Source: an uncultured bacterium (lineage in GTDB: Bacteria; Bacteroidota; Bacteroidia; Chitinophagales; CAIOSU01). From it: a DNA stretch of 8,461 nt. Position 1 is the stretch's first letter; each line of letters begins with the position of its first letter. Positions 1-6,060 of the stretch are shown piece by piece. The notes beneath the pieces are model-generated. The model was not told where the DNA came from. It saw only the letters and a list, made by a program, of their open reading frames with translations, and did no database searches. The stretch spans positions 1 through 8,461 of the forward strand of contig CAIOSU010000163.1 of assembly GCA_903861055.1 (NCBI GenBank), written 5' to 3'. The translations under genes and the position numbers were made by a program.

Positions 1-345
1 ATAAATAATACTAGGGTTGGTTGGGTCAACGGCAATGGTATTAATGCGACCGCCGATGTTACCGGGTCCTTCGCTTTCCCATACTAGTGCATTTCCGTTG
101 CGCTGGCCTAATTGGGTTTTGGCCCTTAAATAATCGGCACGAGCTATCTCCAGCGCTTTATTGTAAGCCGCCATCGGAAATGCCGTATCTGGATAGCTGC
201 GTTGCATAAAGAAATGGTCGTCGGGGGCAAACTTGTTATTTAATTTGGTTGACTCAAGAGTGCCCAAAGTGTCGCTCAACGGGCTTTGATTACAAGCTCC
301 TAAGAAGAGTAAAATACTAAATATTAATAGTAGCCCTTTATTCAT
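1..345 (-). CDS. Secreted lipoprotein with N-terminal part of a BNR/sortilin-like propeller (3' end outside window)
   Basis: Reading the minus strand from an ATG at 345 gives 115 residues with no stop, so the gene continues past the left edge. Residues 1-17 are a short lipoprotein signal peptide: MNK, then a hydrophobic stretch ending FLGAC. Cys18 is the expected lipidation and signal peptidase II site. A polar linker follows (about 19-75). From Trp89 the sequence reads WESEGPGNIGGRINTIAVDP, then T-N-P and I-I-Y at 113-115. This motif is typical of the first blade of BNR/VPS10 (sortilin-like) propeller proteins that Bacteroidota export, often with a C-terminal sorting domain, which cannot be seen here. 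The residues after Cys18 (NQSPLSD) lack the acidic cluster of the known surface-export signal, so a periplasm-facing position is my inference. It is divergent from the methyltransferase at 464. The substrate is unknown. I am sure of the lipoprotein call and fairly sure of the fold. Confidence 0.82.
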   Translation of the reverse strand, partial: MNKGLLLIFSILLFLGACNQSPLSDTLGTLESTKLNNKFAPDDHFFMQRSYPDTAFPMAAYNKALEIARADYLRAKTQLGQRNGNALVWESEGPGNIGGRINTIAVDPTNPSIIY

Positions 346-463
346 GTAAGTGGGTTTTGAGTACTGCAAATTACTGATTTATTGATGGAGAAAATAATTC
401 AGAGGTTGCAATTGGGGCAATATCCTATATAAACCTACCATAACAATTCTGTAATTTTACACC
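346..463. promoter_or_regulatory. Divergent intergenic region with a possible -7 box for the methyltransferase
   Basis: These 118 bases separate two divergent start codons and must hold promoters for both. On the plus strand TAATTTTA (452-459) matches the Bacteroidota -7 consensus TAnnTTTG at every fixed base except the last, and lies only four bases before the ATG at 464. No TTG lies at the expected 17-23 bases upstream; the nearest are at 406-408 and 412-414. No good consensus match is visible in minus orientation. The box is therefore only a candidate. Confidence 0.3.
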
Positions 464-1183
464 ATGCTCCTTCCCGAACAAGACCCAATGGGTCAAGCCA
501 TGCTTGATTATTTTCGATTTCCCGATGAAAAGGCAAACATTACGGTGCACTGCGACATAGCCGACGATGATGTGATACCTGTAAAGCTCCTTTTCAGAAA
601 CTGGGAGGAGATGAATGCTTTAGAACAGATGGCAATTGAAAATTGCTTTGGCCGTGTGCTCGATTTGGGCGCAGGTGCTGGTTGCCATGCGCTTGAGTTA
701 CAGAAAATAGGAGTAGAGGTAGTGGCGGCTGATTTATCGCCCGGAGCAATTGAGGTAATGAAAGCTAGGGGAGTGCTAGATGCCAGGGGTACTGATTTAG
801 CTGGTTTGGGCGATGAAAAATTCGATACCATATTGATGATGATGAACGGTATCGGAATTACGGGTAGTCTTGCAGGCCTTACCGATTGGTTGAAACAAGT
901 AAAGCAGTATCTATCTCCGGGTGGGCATATTATTTTTGACACTTCTGATATTGAGTACATTTATACGGAAAAGGACGGTTCCATTAGTATACCAATGGAT
1001 AGGGACTATTATGGCGAGGTTAGGTATCAAATGACCTATAAGGATGTAAAAGGGCCCGGATTTCCATGGTTGTTTATTGATAGTGTTACACTTACCGACA
1101 TAGCATATGAGTGCGGATACGACGTTGAGCTGCTCGATGCAGGCGAGAATTTCACTTATTTGGTGCGGTTATCGTTGTTGTAG
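464..1183 (+). CDS. Class I SAM-dependent methyltransferase, substrate unknown
   Basis: The 239-residue protein has a class I (Rossmann-fold) methyltransferase core that uses S-adenosylmethionine. Motif I is at about 65-73 (V-L-D-L-G-A-G-A-G), the loop that binds the cofactor. The acidic end of strand 2 is at A-A-D-L-S-P-G-A-I-E (about 88-97). Further on come F-D-T-I-L-M-M-M-N-G-I-G (motif IV region) and L-S-P-G-G-H-I-I-F-D (motif V/VI region), in the usual order. About 60 residues precede the core; they start MLLPEQDPMG and include D-D-D-V-I-P-V and L-F-R-N-W-E-E-M. I recognise this as a Bacteroidota family normally annotated only as 'class I SAM-dependent methyltransferase'. The first ATG was chosen because the MLLPE-DPMG beginning is typical of that family; the in-frame ATG at 488 would remove it. 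No neighbour suggests a substrate. The protein has no signal peptide and should be cytosolic. Small molecule, lipid or quinone-like targets are all possible. Confidence 0.85.
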   Translation: MLLPEQDPMGQAMLDYFRFPDEKANITVHCDIADDDVIPVKLLFRNWEEMNALEQMAIENCFGRVLDLGAGAGCHALELQKIGVEVVAADLSPGAIEVMKARGVLDARGTDLAGLGDEKFDTILMMMNGIGITGSLAGLTDWLKQVKQYLSPGGHIIFDTSDIEYIYTEKDGSISIPMDRDYYGEVRYQMTYKDVKGPGFPWLFIDSVTLTDIAYECGYDVELLDAGENFTYLVRLSLL

Positions 1184-1214
1184 CTATTTTAGCCGCAGCT
1201 GGTCAAAATATAGC
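1183..1214 (+). repeat. Imperfect inverted repeat just after the methyltransferase stop codon
   Basis: GCTATTTT (1183-1190) can pair with AAAAT (1205-1209) and AGC (1212-1214), with a two-base bulge. A weaker inner pairing of GCC (1192-1194) with GGT (1201-1203) encloses a small loop. The element starts at the last base of the stop codon. No T-run follows, so it does not look like a classical intrinsic terminator. It may be a 3'-end hairpin or chance. Confidence 0.22.
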
Positions 1215-1263
1215 GGCGGAATTCGGGTTCCAATACCTTGCAACACTAAAATGAAACTGGTTC

Positions 1264-1295
1264 TTGGCATAGCAACATACTATTTATTATATTCG
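1264..1295 (+). promoter_or_regulatory. Candidate Bacteroidota-type promoter for the hybrid kinase
   Basis: TTG at 1264-1266 (-33 element) and TATATTCG at 1288-1295 (-7 element; it matches TAnnTTTG except one base) are separated by 21 bases, inside the usual 17-23 range. Transcription would begin shortly after 1300, leaving about ten untranslated bases before the ATG at 1313. The call rests only on consensus matching in an AT-rich region. Confidence 0.35.
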
Positions 1296-1312
1296 GCAAC
1301 AAGATAAAAGCT

Positions 1313-4048
1313 ATGACTGGTCAACACTTGAGTATACTGATAGCAGAAGATAACGAGGCCGATGCATTGCTTCTAAAACGCGCCATTAAGCAATTGTTTG
1401 GTGCAGAGCTTACCCTAGTAGAATTTGATAATCTTTTAGCAATAAAAGAATACTTGGCACAGCACAAAGCCGACATTGTATTGCTGGATATAAATCTGCC
1501 AGATAGCAACGACGAAATTTCTTTTGAGTTTATCAAGGAGCACAAAGGCAAGCAGCCAATAATAGTGTTTTCAGGCCGCCAAACCGAAGATTTACGGCGC
1601 ACGGCTATTAAGGCTGGCGCGCAAGATTTTATAGTAAAGGGCCAACATGATTATAAGCAACTTGACAGAACAATATACTACGCCATAGAAAGGTTCTCAC
1701 TACAGCACCAAGTTGAGCAGTATGCCCAAGAGATAAAAACCTACAAAGACAAGTTGGTGGAGGCGCAGGCCATAGCCCAATTGGGGCATTGGGAGTACGA
1801 TGCGTTCAATATGGTTTTCTTCTGGTCGTTGCAAGCATTGGGCATTTTAGAGCTTCCTATCAACAAAAAGCGGATGTCCATTCGCGATTTTCTAGATGTG
1901 GTGGTGGAGAACGACCGGCGCACAGTCATGGAGACTTTTCGTCAGGCAATTGAAGACAACAGCGATTTTAATATCGATATAGCCGTGTTGTTATCTGACC
2001 TCACCATTAAACAAATAAACTTGCGGGTGCGCTCGAGCCATGAAGATAGTCTCGACCGGAAAATTATTGTTGGAACCATTCAAGACATATCGGGCAGGAA
2101 ACGTATTGAAGAGGCATTAAAAAAGAGCGAGGAAAAATACCACAGCTTGTTTGAACAAAGCCGCGACGCCATTTACATTACTAGCAGGGATGGTCACTTT
2201 GCCGATTTCAATAAAGCCACCTTGGAAATATTTGGCTATGAGCATGAGGAAATGAAAAAACTCAATGTACGCGATATTTACCTCAATCCTTTTGAGCGGG
2301 TGAAGTTCAAAAAAGAGATTGAGGAGAAAGGGTTTGTAAGAGATTTTGAATTGAAGCTGCGCCGGAAAGACGGCACCAAAATAGATTGCATGATTACCGC
2401 CTCGCTTTGGCACTCCAATGAAGGTAAACTGATGGGTTACCAAGGCACCATAAGGGATATTACTGAAAAGCGAAGAGGAGAGGAGCTGGTAAAAGAAAAA
2501 GAAATTGCCCAGCGGTCGGCCAAGATGAAAGAACGTTTTTTGGCCAATATGAGCCATGAAATTCGTACTCCAATTAATGCTATAAATGGTTTGACTCATT
2601 TACTGCAGCAAACCAACATTGATGAGCGCCAACGCGAATATGTTACGGGCATACGAACCTCATCAGAGCATTTGTTGGAATTGATAAACGACATACTGGA
2701 TTTTACTAAAATTGAAGCGGGTAAAATTATTTTCGAGTCCGTTGATTTTCATTTGGGTAGCGTTTTACAACAAATCATCAGCACCCTGCGGTTTAAAGCT
2801 GCCGATAAGAAAATAGAACTGCACCTTGAAGCCGACCCAGAATTGCCCGAGGCGCTAGTAGGAGACCCACTGAGGTTGAAGCAAATACTGATAAACTTAT
2901 TGAGCAATGCGGTAAAGTTTACTGACTATGGCTTTGTAAAACTTAAAGTAAAACTGCTAGAGAAAATAGAGGATGACTACGTAATCAGTTTTACCGTTGA
3001 AGATACAGGCATCGGTATACCTGCCGATAAGCTGGATAGCGTATTTAGTAGCTTTACACAATTAAATCAAGAGCTAAACAGAAAAGCTGAAGGTACTGGT
3101 TTAGGCTTAACTATTACCCGTCAGTTTGTTGAATTGCAGGGTGGCACTATTTCGGTGAGGAGCAAAATTGGCAGTGGCTCTAGCTTTAATGTAATATTAA
3201 AGTACAAAAAGGGTGGGGCAGTGGCCGATAAGCCCATGGAGAGCGGCCCTAATAGTGGGTTTAACGTGACGGACATAGGGCAGAAGCGTATACTAATAGT
3301 TGAAGATAAGAAGCTTAACCAGTTAGTAGCCAACGAGATGTTGCATCAATGGTGGAAGAATATAGAAACCGATATTGCCGAAAATGGCCGTATTGCGGTA
3401 GAAATGTTGCAACAGCGATCATTCGACATAGTGTTAATGGATGTGCAAATGCCCGAAATGGATGGGTTGGAGGCTACCCGATTTATCAGGAAGCGGTTTA
3501 TTCCGCCGGCTAGCGATGTGCCAATTTTGGCCATGACGGCTTTTGCAACAACCGGCGAAGCTGATAAGTGCATTGAAGCGGGCATGAACGATTATATATC
3601 AAAGCCGTTTGAGCCACAGCACTTGCACGATAAAATAGTGGCCTTGCTCTATTATAAAGACTCCGTAAAACCAGGTGCCGTAACCACAGCCCGAAACAAC
3701 GAAGAAGCGCAATCTCTAGAGGTATTAGACTTGAGCTACCTTGACCGTATCACTGGCGGCAACGAAAACTTACGCAAACAAATAGTGCAGCTCCTATTAA
3801 CTGAAACGCCTGATGAGCTACAGAAACTAGAGGCGTTTACTAAAGAAGCTAACTGGACCCGAGTACGCGGCGTGGCGCACAAAATGAAATCGTCGGCAAC
3901 CTACTTGGGCCTATCGCAAACGCTTAGCCGACTGAAGCAGATTGAAGAAAACGCCAATGGATTAACCAACTTGGATGACATACCTAGTTGGGTAAGCGAA
4001 GCGAGTAAAAACTTGAATAAGGCGTTGGAGGTATTGAAGGGCACATGA
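1313..4048 (+). CDS. Cytoplasmic hybrid sensor histidine kinase, REC-PAS-PAS-HisKA-HATPase-REC-HPt
   Basis: The 911-residue protein carries every step of a multistep phosphorelay. REC1 spans about 6-125, with acidic pocket E12-D13, phospho-acceptor D59, S87 and K109. Two PAS domains follow, at about 145-263 (ending GTIQDISGRKR) and 270-388 (ending GTIRDITEKRR). The HisKA domain has its phospho-histidine at H415 in MSHEIRTP. The ATPase domain shows N-box N528 and N532, DTGIGIP from D564, an SVFSSF F-box, and GTGLGL at 594-599. REC2 (about 658-775) has E664-D665, phospho-acceptor D710 in LMDVQMPEMDG, and K764-P. The C-terminal HPt domain (about 803-908) has H856 in AHKMKSSATYLG. All key residues are present, so it should be active. 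No signal peptide or membrane helix is visible, so the PAS domains probably sense an intracellular cue and REC1 may take phosphate from another kinase. No response regulator lies next to it, so the output is unknown. The ATG at 1313 places REC1 at the very N-terminus, as expected. Confidence 0.95.
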   Translation: MTGQHLSILIAEDNEADALLLKRAIKQLFGAELTLVEFDNLLAIKEYLAQHKADIVLLDINLPDSNDEISFEFIKEHKGKQPIIVFSGRQTEDLRRTAIKAGAQDFIVKGQHDYKQLDRTIYYAIERFSLQHQVEQYAQEIKTYKDKLVEAQAIAQLGHWEYDAFNMVFFWSLQALGILELPINKKRMSIRDFLDVVVENDRRTVMETFRQAIEDNSDFNIDIAVLLSDLTIKQINLRVRSSHEDSLDRKIIVGTIQDISGRKRIEEALKKSEEKYHSLFEQSRDAIYITSRDGHFADFNKATLEIFGYEHEEMKKLNVRDIYLNPFERVKFKKEIEEKGFVRDFELKLRRKDGTKIDCMITASLWHSNEGKLMGYQGTIRDITEKRRGEELVKEKEIAQRSAKMKERFLANMSHEIRTPINAINGLTHLLQQTNIDERQREYVTGIRTSSEHLLELINDILDFTKIEAGKIIFESVDFHLGSVLQQIISTLRFKAADKKIELHLEADPELPEALVGDPLRLKQILINLLSNAVKFTDYGFVKLKVKLLEKIEDDYVISFTVEDTGIGIPADKLDSVFSSFTQLNQELNRKAEGTGLGLTITRQFVELQGGTISVRSKIGSGSSFNVILKYKKGGAVADKPMESGPNSGFNVTDIGQKRILIVEDKKLNQLVANEMLHQWWKNIETDIAENGRIAVEMLQQRSFDIVLMDVQMPEMDGLEATRFIRKRFIPPASDVPILAMTAFATTGEADKCIEAGMNDYISKPFEPQHLHDKIVALLYYKDSVKPGAVTTARNNEEAQSLEVLDLSYLDRITGGNENLRKQIVQLLLTETPDELQKLEAFTKEANWTRVRGVAHKMKSSATYLGLSQTLSRLKQIEENANGLTNLDDIPSWVSEASKNLNKALEVLKGT

Positions 4049-4111
4049 TAAGGGTTTTGGATTGATAGTCTCAAAATATTTCCTTATTTCAATCGACATT
4101 ACCCTAGTTCA

Positions 4112-4146
4112 CAATTTCGTTTAATGAAATTGGCAACTTTTTTGCC
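4112..4146. repeat. Two adjoining short inverted repeats between the kinase and lemA
   Basis: CAATTTC (4112-4118) and GAAATTG (4126-4132) form a perfect 7-bp inverted repeat with a 7-base loop. The last G is shared with a second one: GGCAA (4132-4136) and TTGCC (4142-4146) around CTTTTT. A run of six T (4138-4143) follows the first stem after five bases, so it could be a weak, AT-rich terminator for the kinase gene. It lies just upstream of the candidate lemA -7 box, so an operator role is the other option. Confidence 0.3.
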
Positions 4147-4168
4147 GTAGTTTGCATTACTATCTTTA
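4141..4168 (+). promoter_or_regulatory. Candidate promoter of the lemA-TPM-TPM operon
   Basis: TATCTTTA (4161-4168) matches the TAnnTTTG -7 consensus except for the last base. TTTG (4141-4144) precedes it by 16 bases, slightly shorter than usual. Transcription would start near 4175, giving a leader of roughly 30 A-rich bases before the ATG at 4208. The operon needs a promoter somewhere in the 159-base gap 4049-4207, and this is the best match I see there. Confidence 0.3.
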
Positions 4169-4207
4169 AACAACAAAAGATATTTAACTTAAAAAGACAA
4201 TAACATT

Positions 4208-4798
4208 ATGAGCACAGGCTTAAAAATTGGTTTGGTTATTCTTGCCGTAATTTTGCTTTTTGGTGGATGCGGCGTAAGCGGTTACAACTCGTTGGTAAAC
4301 ACAAGTTTGAGTGTTGAAGAGTCTTGGGCAAACGTTCAAGTACAATACCAACGTAGGGCTGATTTGATACCCAACTTGGTAAGCACCATAAAAGGTTCTG
4401 GCGATTTTGAGCAATCAACGTTAATGGGTGTAATTGAAGCCCGCAGCAATGCGACCAGTATCAATATCAATGCCGATGATCTTACCCCAGAAACCATGGC
4501 TAAATTTGAAGCGGCCCAAAACCAATTGAGCTCTTCACTTTCAAAGTTATTGGTTACTGTTGAGCGTTACCCTGATTTGAAAACCACCAAGGCTTACCAA
4601 GATTTGATGATAGCTTTGGAAGGGGCGGAGAATAGGATTACCAAGGCTAGGCAGGATTATACCGCTGCGGTAAAAAACTACAACTCAAACGTACTTACCT
4701 TCCCTAAAAACATTTTGGCCGGTATGTTTGGATTCCAGAAGAAACCAAACTTCGAGGCTAAGGAAGGCGCCGATACTGTACCAGAAGTGAAATTTTAA
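4208..4798 (+). CDS. lemA: LemA family membrane-anchored protein
   Basis: This 196-residue protein is a typical LemA: one N-terminal hydrophobic segment (about 5-20), then an almost wholly helical domain predicted outside the inner membrane. Family hallmarks in order are GYNSLV (25-30), a helix with E-E-S-W-A-N-V-Q and Q-Y-Q-R-R-A-D-L-I-P-N-L-V, A-E-N-R-I-T-K-A-R-Q-D-Y near residue 140, and the closing F-P-K-N-I-L-A-G-M-F-G-F. The length is normal. The molecular function of LemA is not established; bacterial genomes often pair it with TPM-domain proteins, as here. Cys21 follows the hydrophobic segment (LLFGGC), so lipidation instead of a membrane anchor is conceivable, but Phe at -3 is a poor lipobox. 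It is first in an operon with the two TPM genes; the next ATG lies 2 nt after its stop. Confidence 0.93.
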   Translation: MSTGLKIGLVILAVILLFGGCGVSGYNSLVNTSLSVEESWANVQVQYQRRADLIPNLVSTIKGSGDFEQSTLMGVIEARSNATSININADDLTPETMAKFEAAQNQLSSSLSKLLVTVERYPDLKTTKAYQDLMIALEGAENRITKARQDYTAAVKNYNSNVLTFPKNILAGMFGFQKKPNFEAKEGADTVPEVKF

Positions 4799-4800
4799 CA

Positions 4801-5244
4801 ATGCCGAAAGCTAAAGATTTCTTTACCGTTGCCGAAAGCGAGGAAATCGTTCAAGCCATTCGTGATGCTGAGAAGGCCACGTCGGGCGAGATACGGGTGC
4901 ACTTAGAGGAAAAATGCAAAGGCGATGCGCTTGAGCGAGCCATAGCATTGTTTGATATTCTCAAAATGGACGTCACCGAGCTCCACAACGGGGTTATCAT
5001 CTACTTAGCGGTTGAGGATAAGAAGTTCGCTATTTATGGTGGTAAAGGAATCAACGAGAAAGTACCGGCCAACTTTTGGCAGCAGACCCGTGATGTAATG
5101 CAAGCCCATTTCAAGGAGGGACGTTTTGCGCAAGGCCTTTCAGAAGGCATTTTGCAAGCAGGGCAGCAGCTAAAAACGTATTTCCCTTACCAGAAAGAAG
5201 ATGCAAATGAACTGGATGACAATATATCTTACCATCATGATTAG
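4801..5244 (+). CDS. TPM-domain protein without signal peptide (cytosolic)
   Basis: The 147-residue protein is almost entirely one TPM domain (the fold of TLP18.3, Psb32 and MOLO-1, Pfam TPM_phosphatase). Visible hallmarks are the A-T-S-G-E-I-R-V-H strand (26-34), HNGVIIYLAVEDKKFAIYGG (62-81), a K-V-P-A-N-F-W stretch, and H-F-K-E-G-R-F-A-Q-G-L-S-E-G-I (103-117). It has no signal peptide or hydrophobic helix, unlike the next gene. The polar C-terminus (131-147) is rich in D, E and H. Some TPM domains have acid phosphatase activity or act in protein-complex repair; which applies here is unknown. The gene starts 2 nt after the lemA stop and its end overlaps the next start by 8 nt, so the three are probably translationally coupled. 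Confidence 0.88.
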   Translation: MPKAKDFFTVAESEEIVQAIRDAEKATSGEIRVHLEEKCKGDALERAIALFDILKMDVTELHNGVIIYLAVEDKKFAIYGGKGINEKVPANFWQQTRDVMQAHFKEGRFAQGLSEGILQAGQQLKTYFPYQKEDANELDDNISYHHD

Positions 5245-5983
5245 AGGTAAAGCTATATGGGGCTTAATTTTGCTGTTTGGCACTTTCTTAGCGGCAGCCC
5301 AAGATACACCGGATAAATCCGGTACCTTGGTAAACGATTGGGCACAGTTGTTTAGTGGGGACCAGCGCAGCGCATTAGAAATAAAGTTGATTAATTTTAA
5401 TGATACCAACTCAACTCAAATTGTCGTTATTACCCAAAACAGTATCGACCGCGAACTGAACGAATATGGTACCGATATTATTGAAAAGTGGGGAATAGGG
5501 CAAAAGGGGCTTGATAATGGTGTGTTATTGATTATTGATCCAGCAAAACGCAATACCTATATCGCCACTGGCAGTGGCGCCGAAGGTTGGTTGCCCGATA
5601 TTTTGGCCAAAAGGATAGTGGACGATAATTTGTTGCCAGCATTTAAACAAGGTCAGTATTACGAAGGAGTTGATGAGGCTACCAGCATAATTATGAAGCT
5701 AGCCACTGGCGAGTACACGGCAGCCGATGTAAAGTCACCAACTAGCAAAGCCAACAAAAAAACAACTTGGGTTAAGTTGATTCCATTTGCATTGTTTATG
5801 CTGGTTTTCATCTTTTTCAGGAATAAAGGTGGCCGTGGTGGTGGCGGTGGTTGGATAATGACCGGCGGCGGTTTCGGTGGTTACTCTGGTGGCGGCGGTT
5901 TCGGCGGCGGCGGCGGGGGAGGCGGCTTTGGTGGTTTCGGCGGCGGCGGCTCTAGCGGCGGCGGTGCTGGTGGGAGTTGGTAA
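5237..5983 (+). CDS. Exported TPM-domain protein with membrane helix and glycine-rich tail
   Basis: I start this gene at the ATG at 5237, giving 248 residues. That start gives a standard signal peptide (M-I-R-G-K, hydrophobic 6-18, A-A-A at 19-21, then Q22) and an ATGATTAG overlap with the upstream stop. An upstream in-frame ATG at 5201 would add 12 residues (MQMNWMTIYLTI) ahead of the signal peptide and lengthen the overlap to 44 nt. The mature part is a TPM domain (about 28-158): L-V-N-D-W-A-Q-L-F at the start, T-Q-I-V-V-I-T, G-L-D-N-G-V-L-L-I-I-D-P, and Q-G-Q-Y-Y-E-G-V. One transmembrane helix lies at about 178-195 (WVKLIPFALFMLVFIFF). It is followed by a tail (198-248) with 35 glycines in 51 residues, broken by F, Y, W and S and ending SW. 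This matches YgcG-like TPM proteins of the envelope. The TPM domain should face the periplasm and the tail the cytosol; the topology is inferred. Biochemical activity is unproven. Confidence 0.9.
   Translation: MIRGKAIWGLILLFGTFLAAAQDTPDKSGTLVNDWAQLFSGDQRSALEIKLINFNDTNSTQIVVITQNSIDRELNEYGTDIIEKWGIGQKGLDNGVLLIIDPAKRNTYIATGSGAEGWLPDILAKRIVDDNLLPAFKQGQYYEGVDEATSIIMKLATGEYTAADVKSPTSKANKKTTWVKLIPFALFMLVFIFFRNKGGRGGGGGWIMTGGGFGGYSGGGGFGGGGGGGGFGGFGGGGSSGGGAGGSW
5828..5980 (+). repeat. Low-complexity GGN run coding for the glycine-rich tail
   Basis: This segment is almost all GGT, GGC and GGA codons with scattered TTC, TCT and TTT, much richer in GC than the rest of the window. It is in frame with the TPM gene and encodes the tail ending SGGGAGGSW. 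Such tracts can slip in replication or sequencing, so the exact glycine number may vary between strains. Confidence 0.85.
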
Positions 5984-6047
5984 ACTTATAGTCTTTTTCC
6001 CTTCGTCTTAAGCGCTTTCAAATTAGTACATTCTCAAATGGAGGTGG

Positions 6048-6055
6048 TATCTTTG
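6048..6055 (+). promoter_or_regulatory. Bacteroidota -7 box (TATCTTTG) directly before mtaB
   Basis: TATCTTTG matches TAnnTTTG at every fixed base and ends five bases before the mtaB ATG. A start site the usual few bases downstream falls on or next to the ATG, implying a leaderless or nearly leaderless mRNA. The only -33-like sequence at a suitable distance is TTAG (6023-6026, 21-base spacer). The 77-base gap from the TPM gene supports an independent promoter for mtaB. Confidence 0.6.
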
Positions 6056-6060
6056 CCCCA

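Noticed and set aside
508..960. 150-codon minus-strand frame opposite the methyltransferase
   Set aside because: The plus strand has all SAM-methyltransferase motifs. The antisense product has many Ser, Pro and Ile residues and no family resemblance.
1107..1307. 66-codon plus-strand frame overlapping the end of the methyltransferase
   Set aside because: It overlaps the methyltransferase in another frame for its first third and runs into the kinase promoter region. Its composition is not protein-like and no ribosome binding site is visible.
2117..2599. 160-codon open frame on the minus strand inside the kinase gene
   Set aside because: It lies wholly inside the kinase coding region, whose motifs are unambiguous. 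Its translation is rich in Phe and Ser with no recognisable domain, as expected from an antisense frame.
5828..5980. GGN run as a tandem repeat array or CRISPR-like element
   Set aside because: There is no fixed repeat unit or spacer structure. The run is in frame and explained by the glycine-rich protein tail.
6010..6017. AAGCGCTT palindrome between the second TPM gene and mtaB
   Set aside because: It is only 8 bp with no loop or following T-run, so it is not a terminator and is too short to call an operator.
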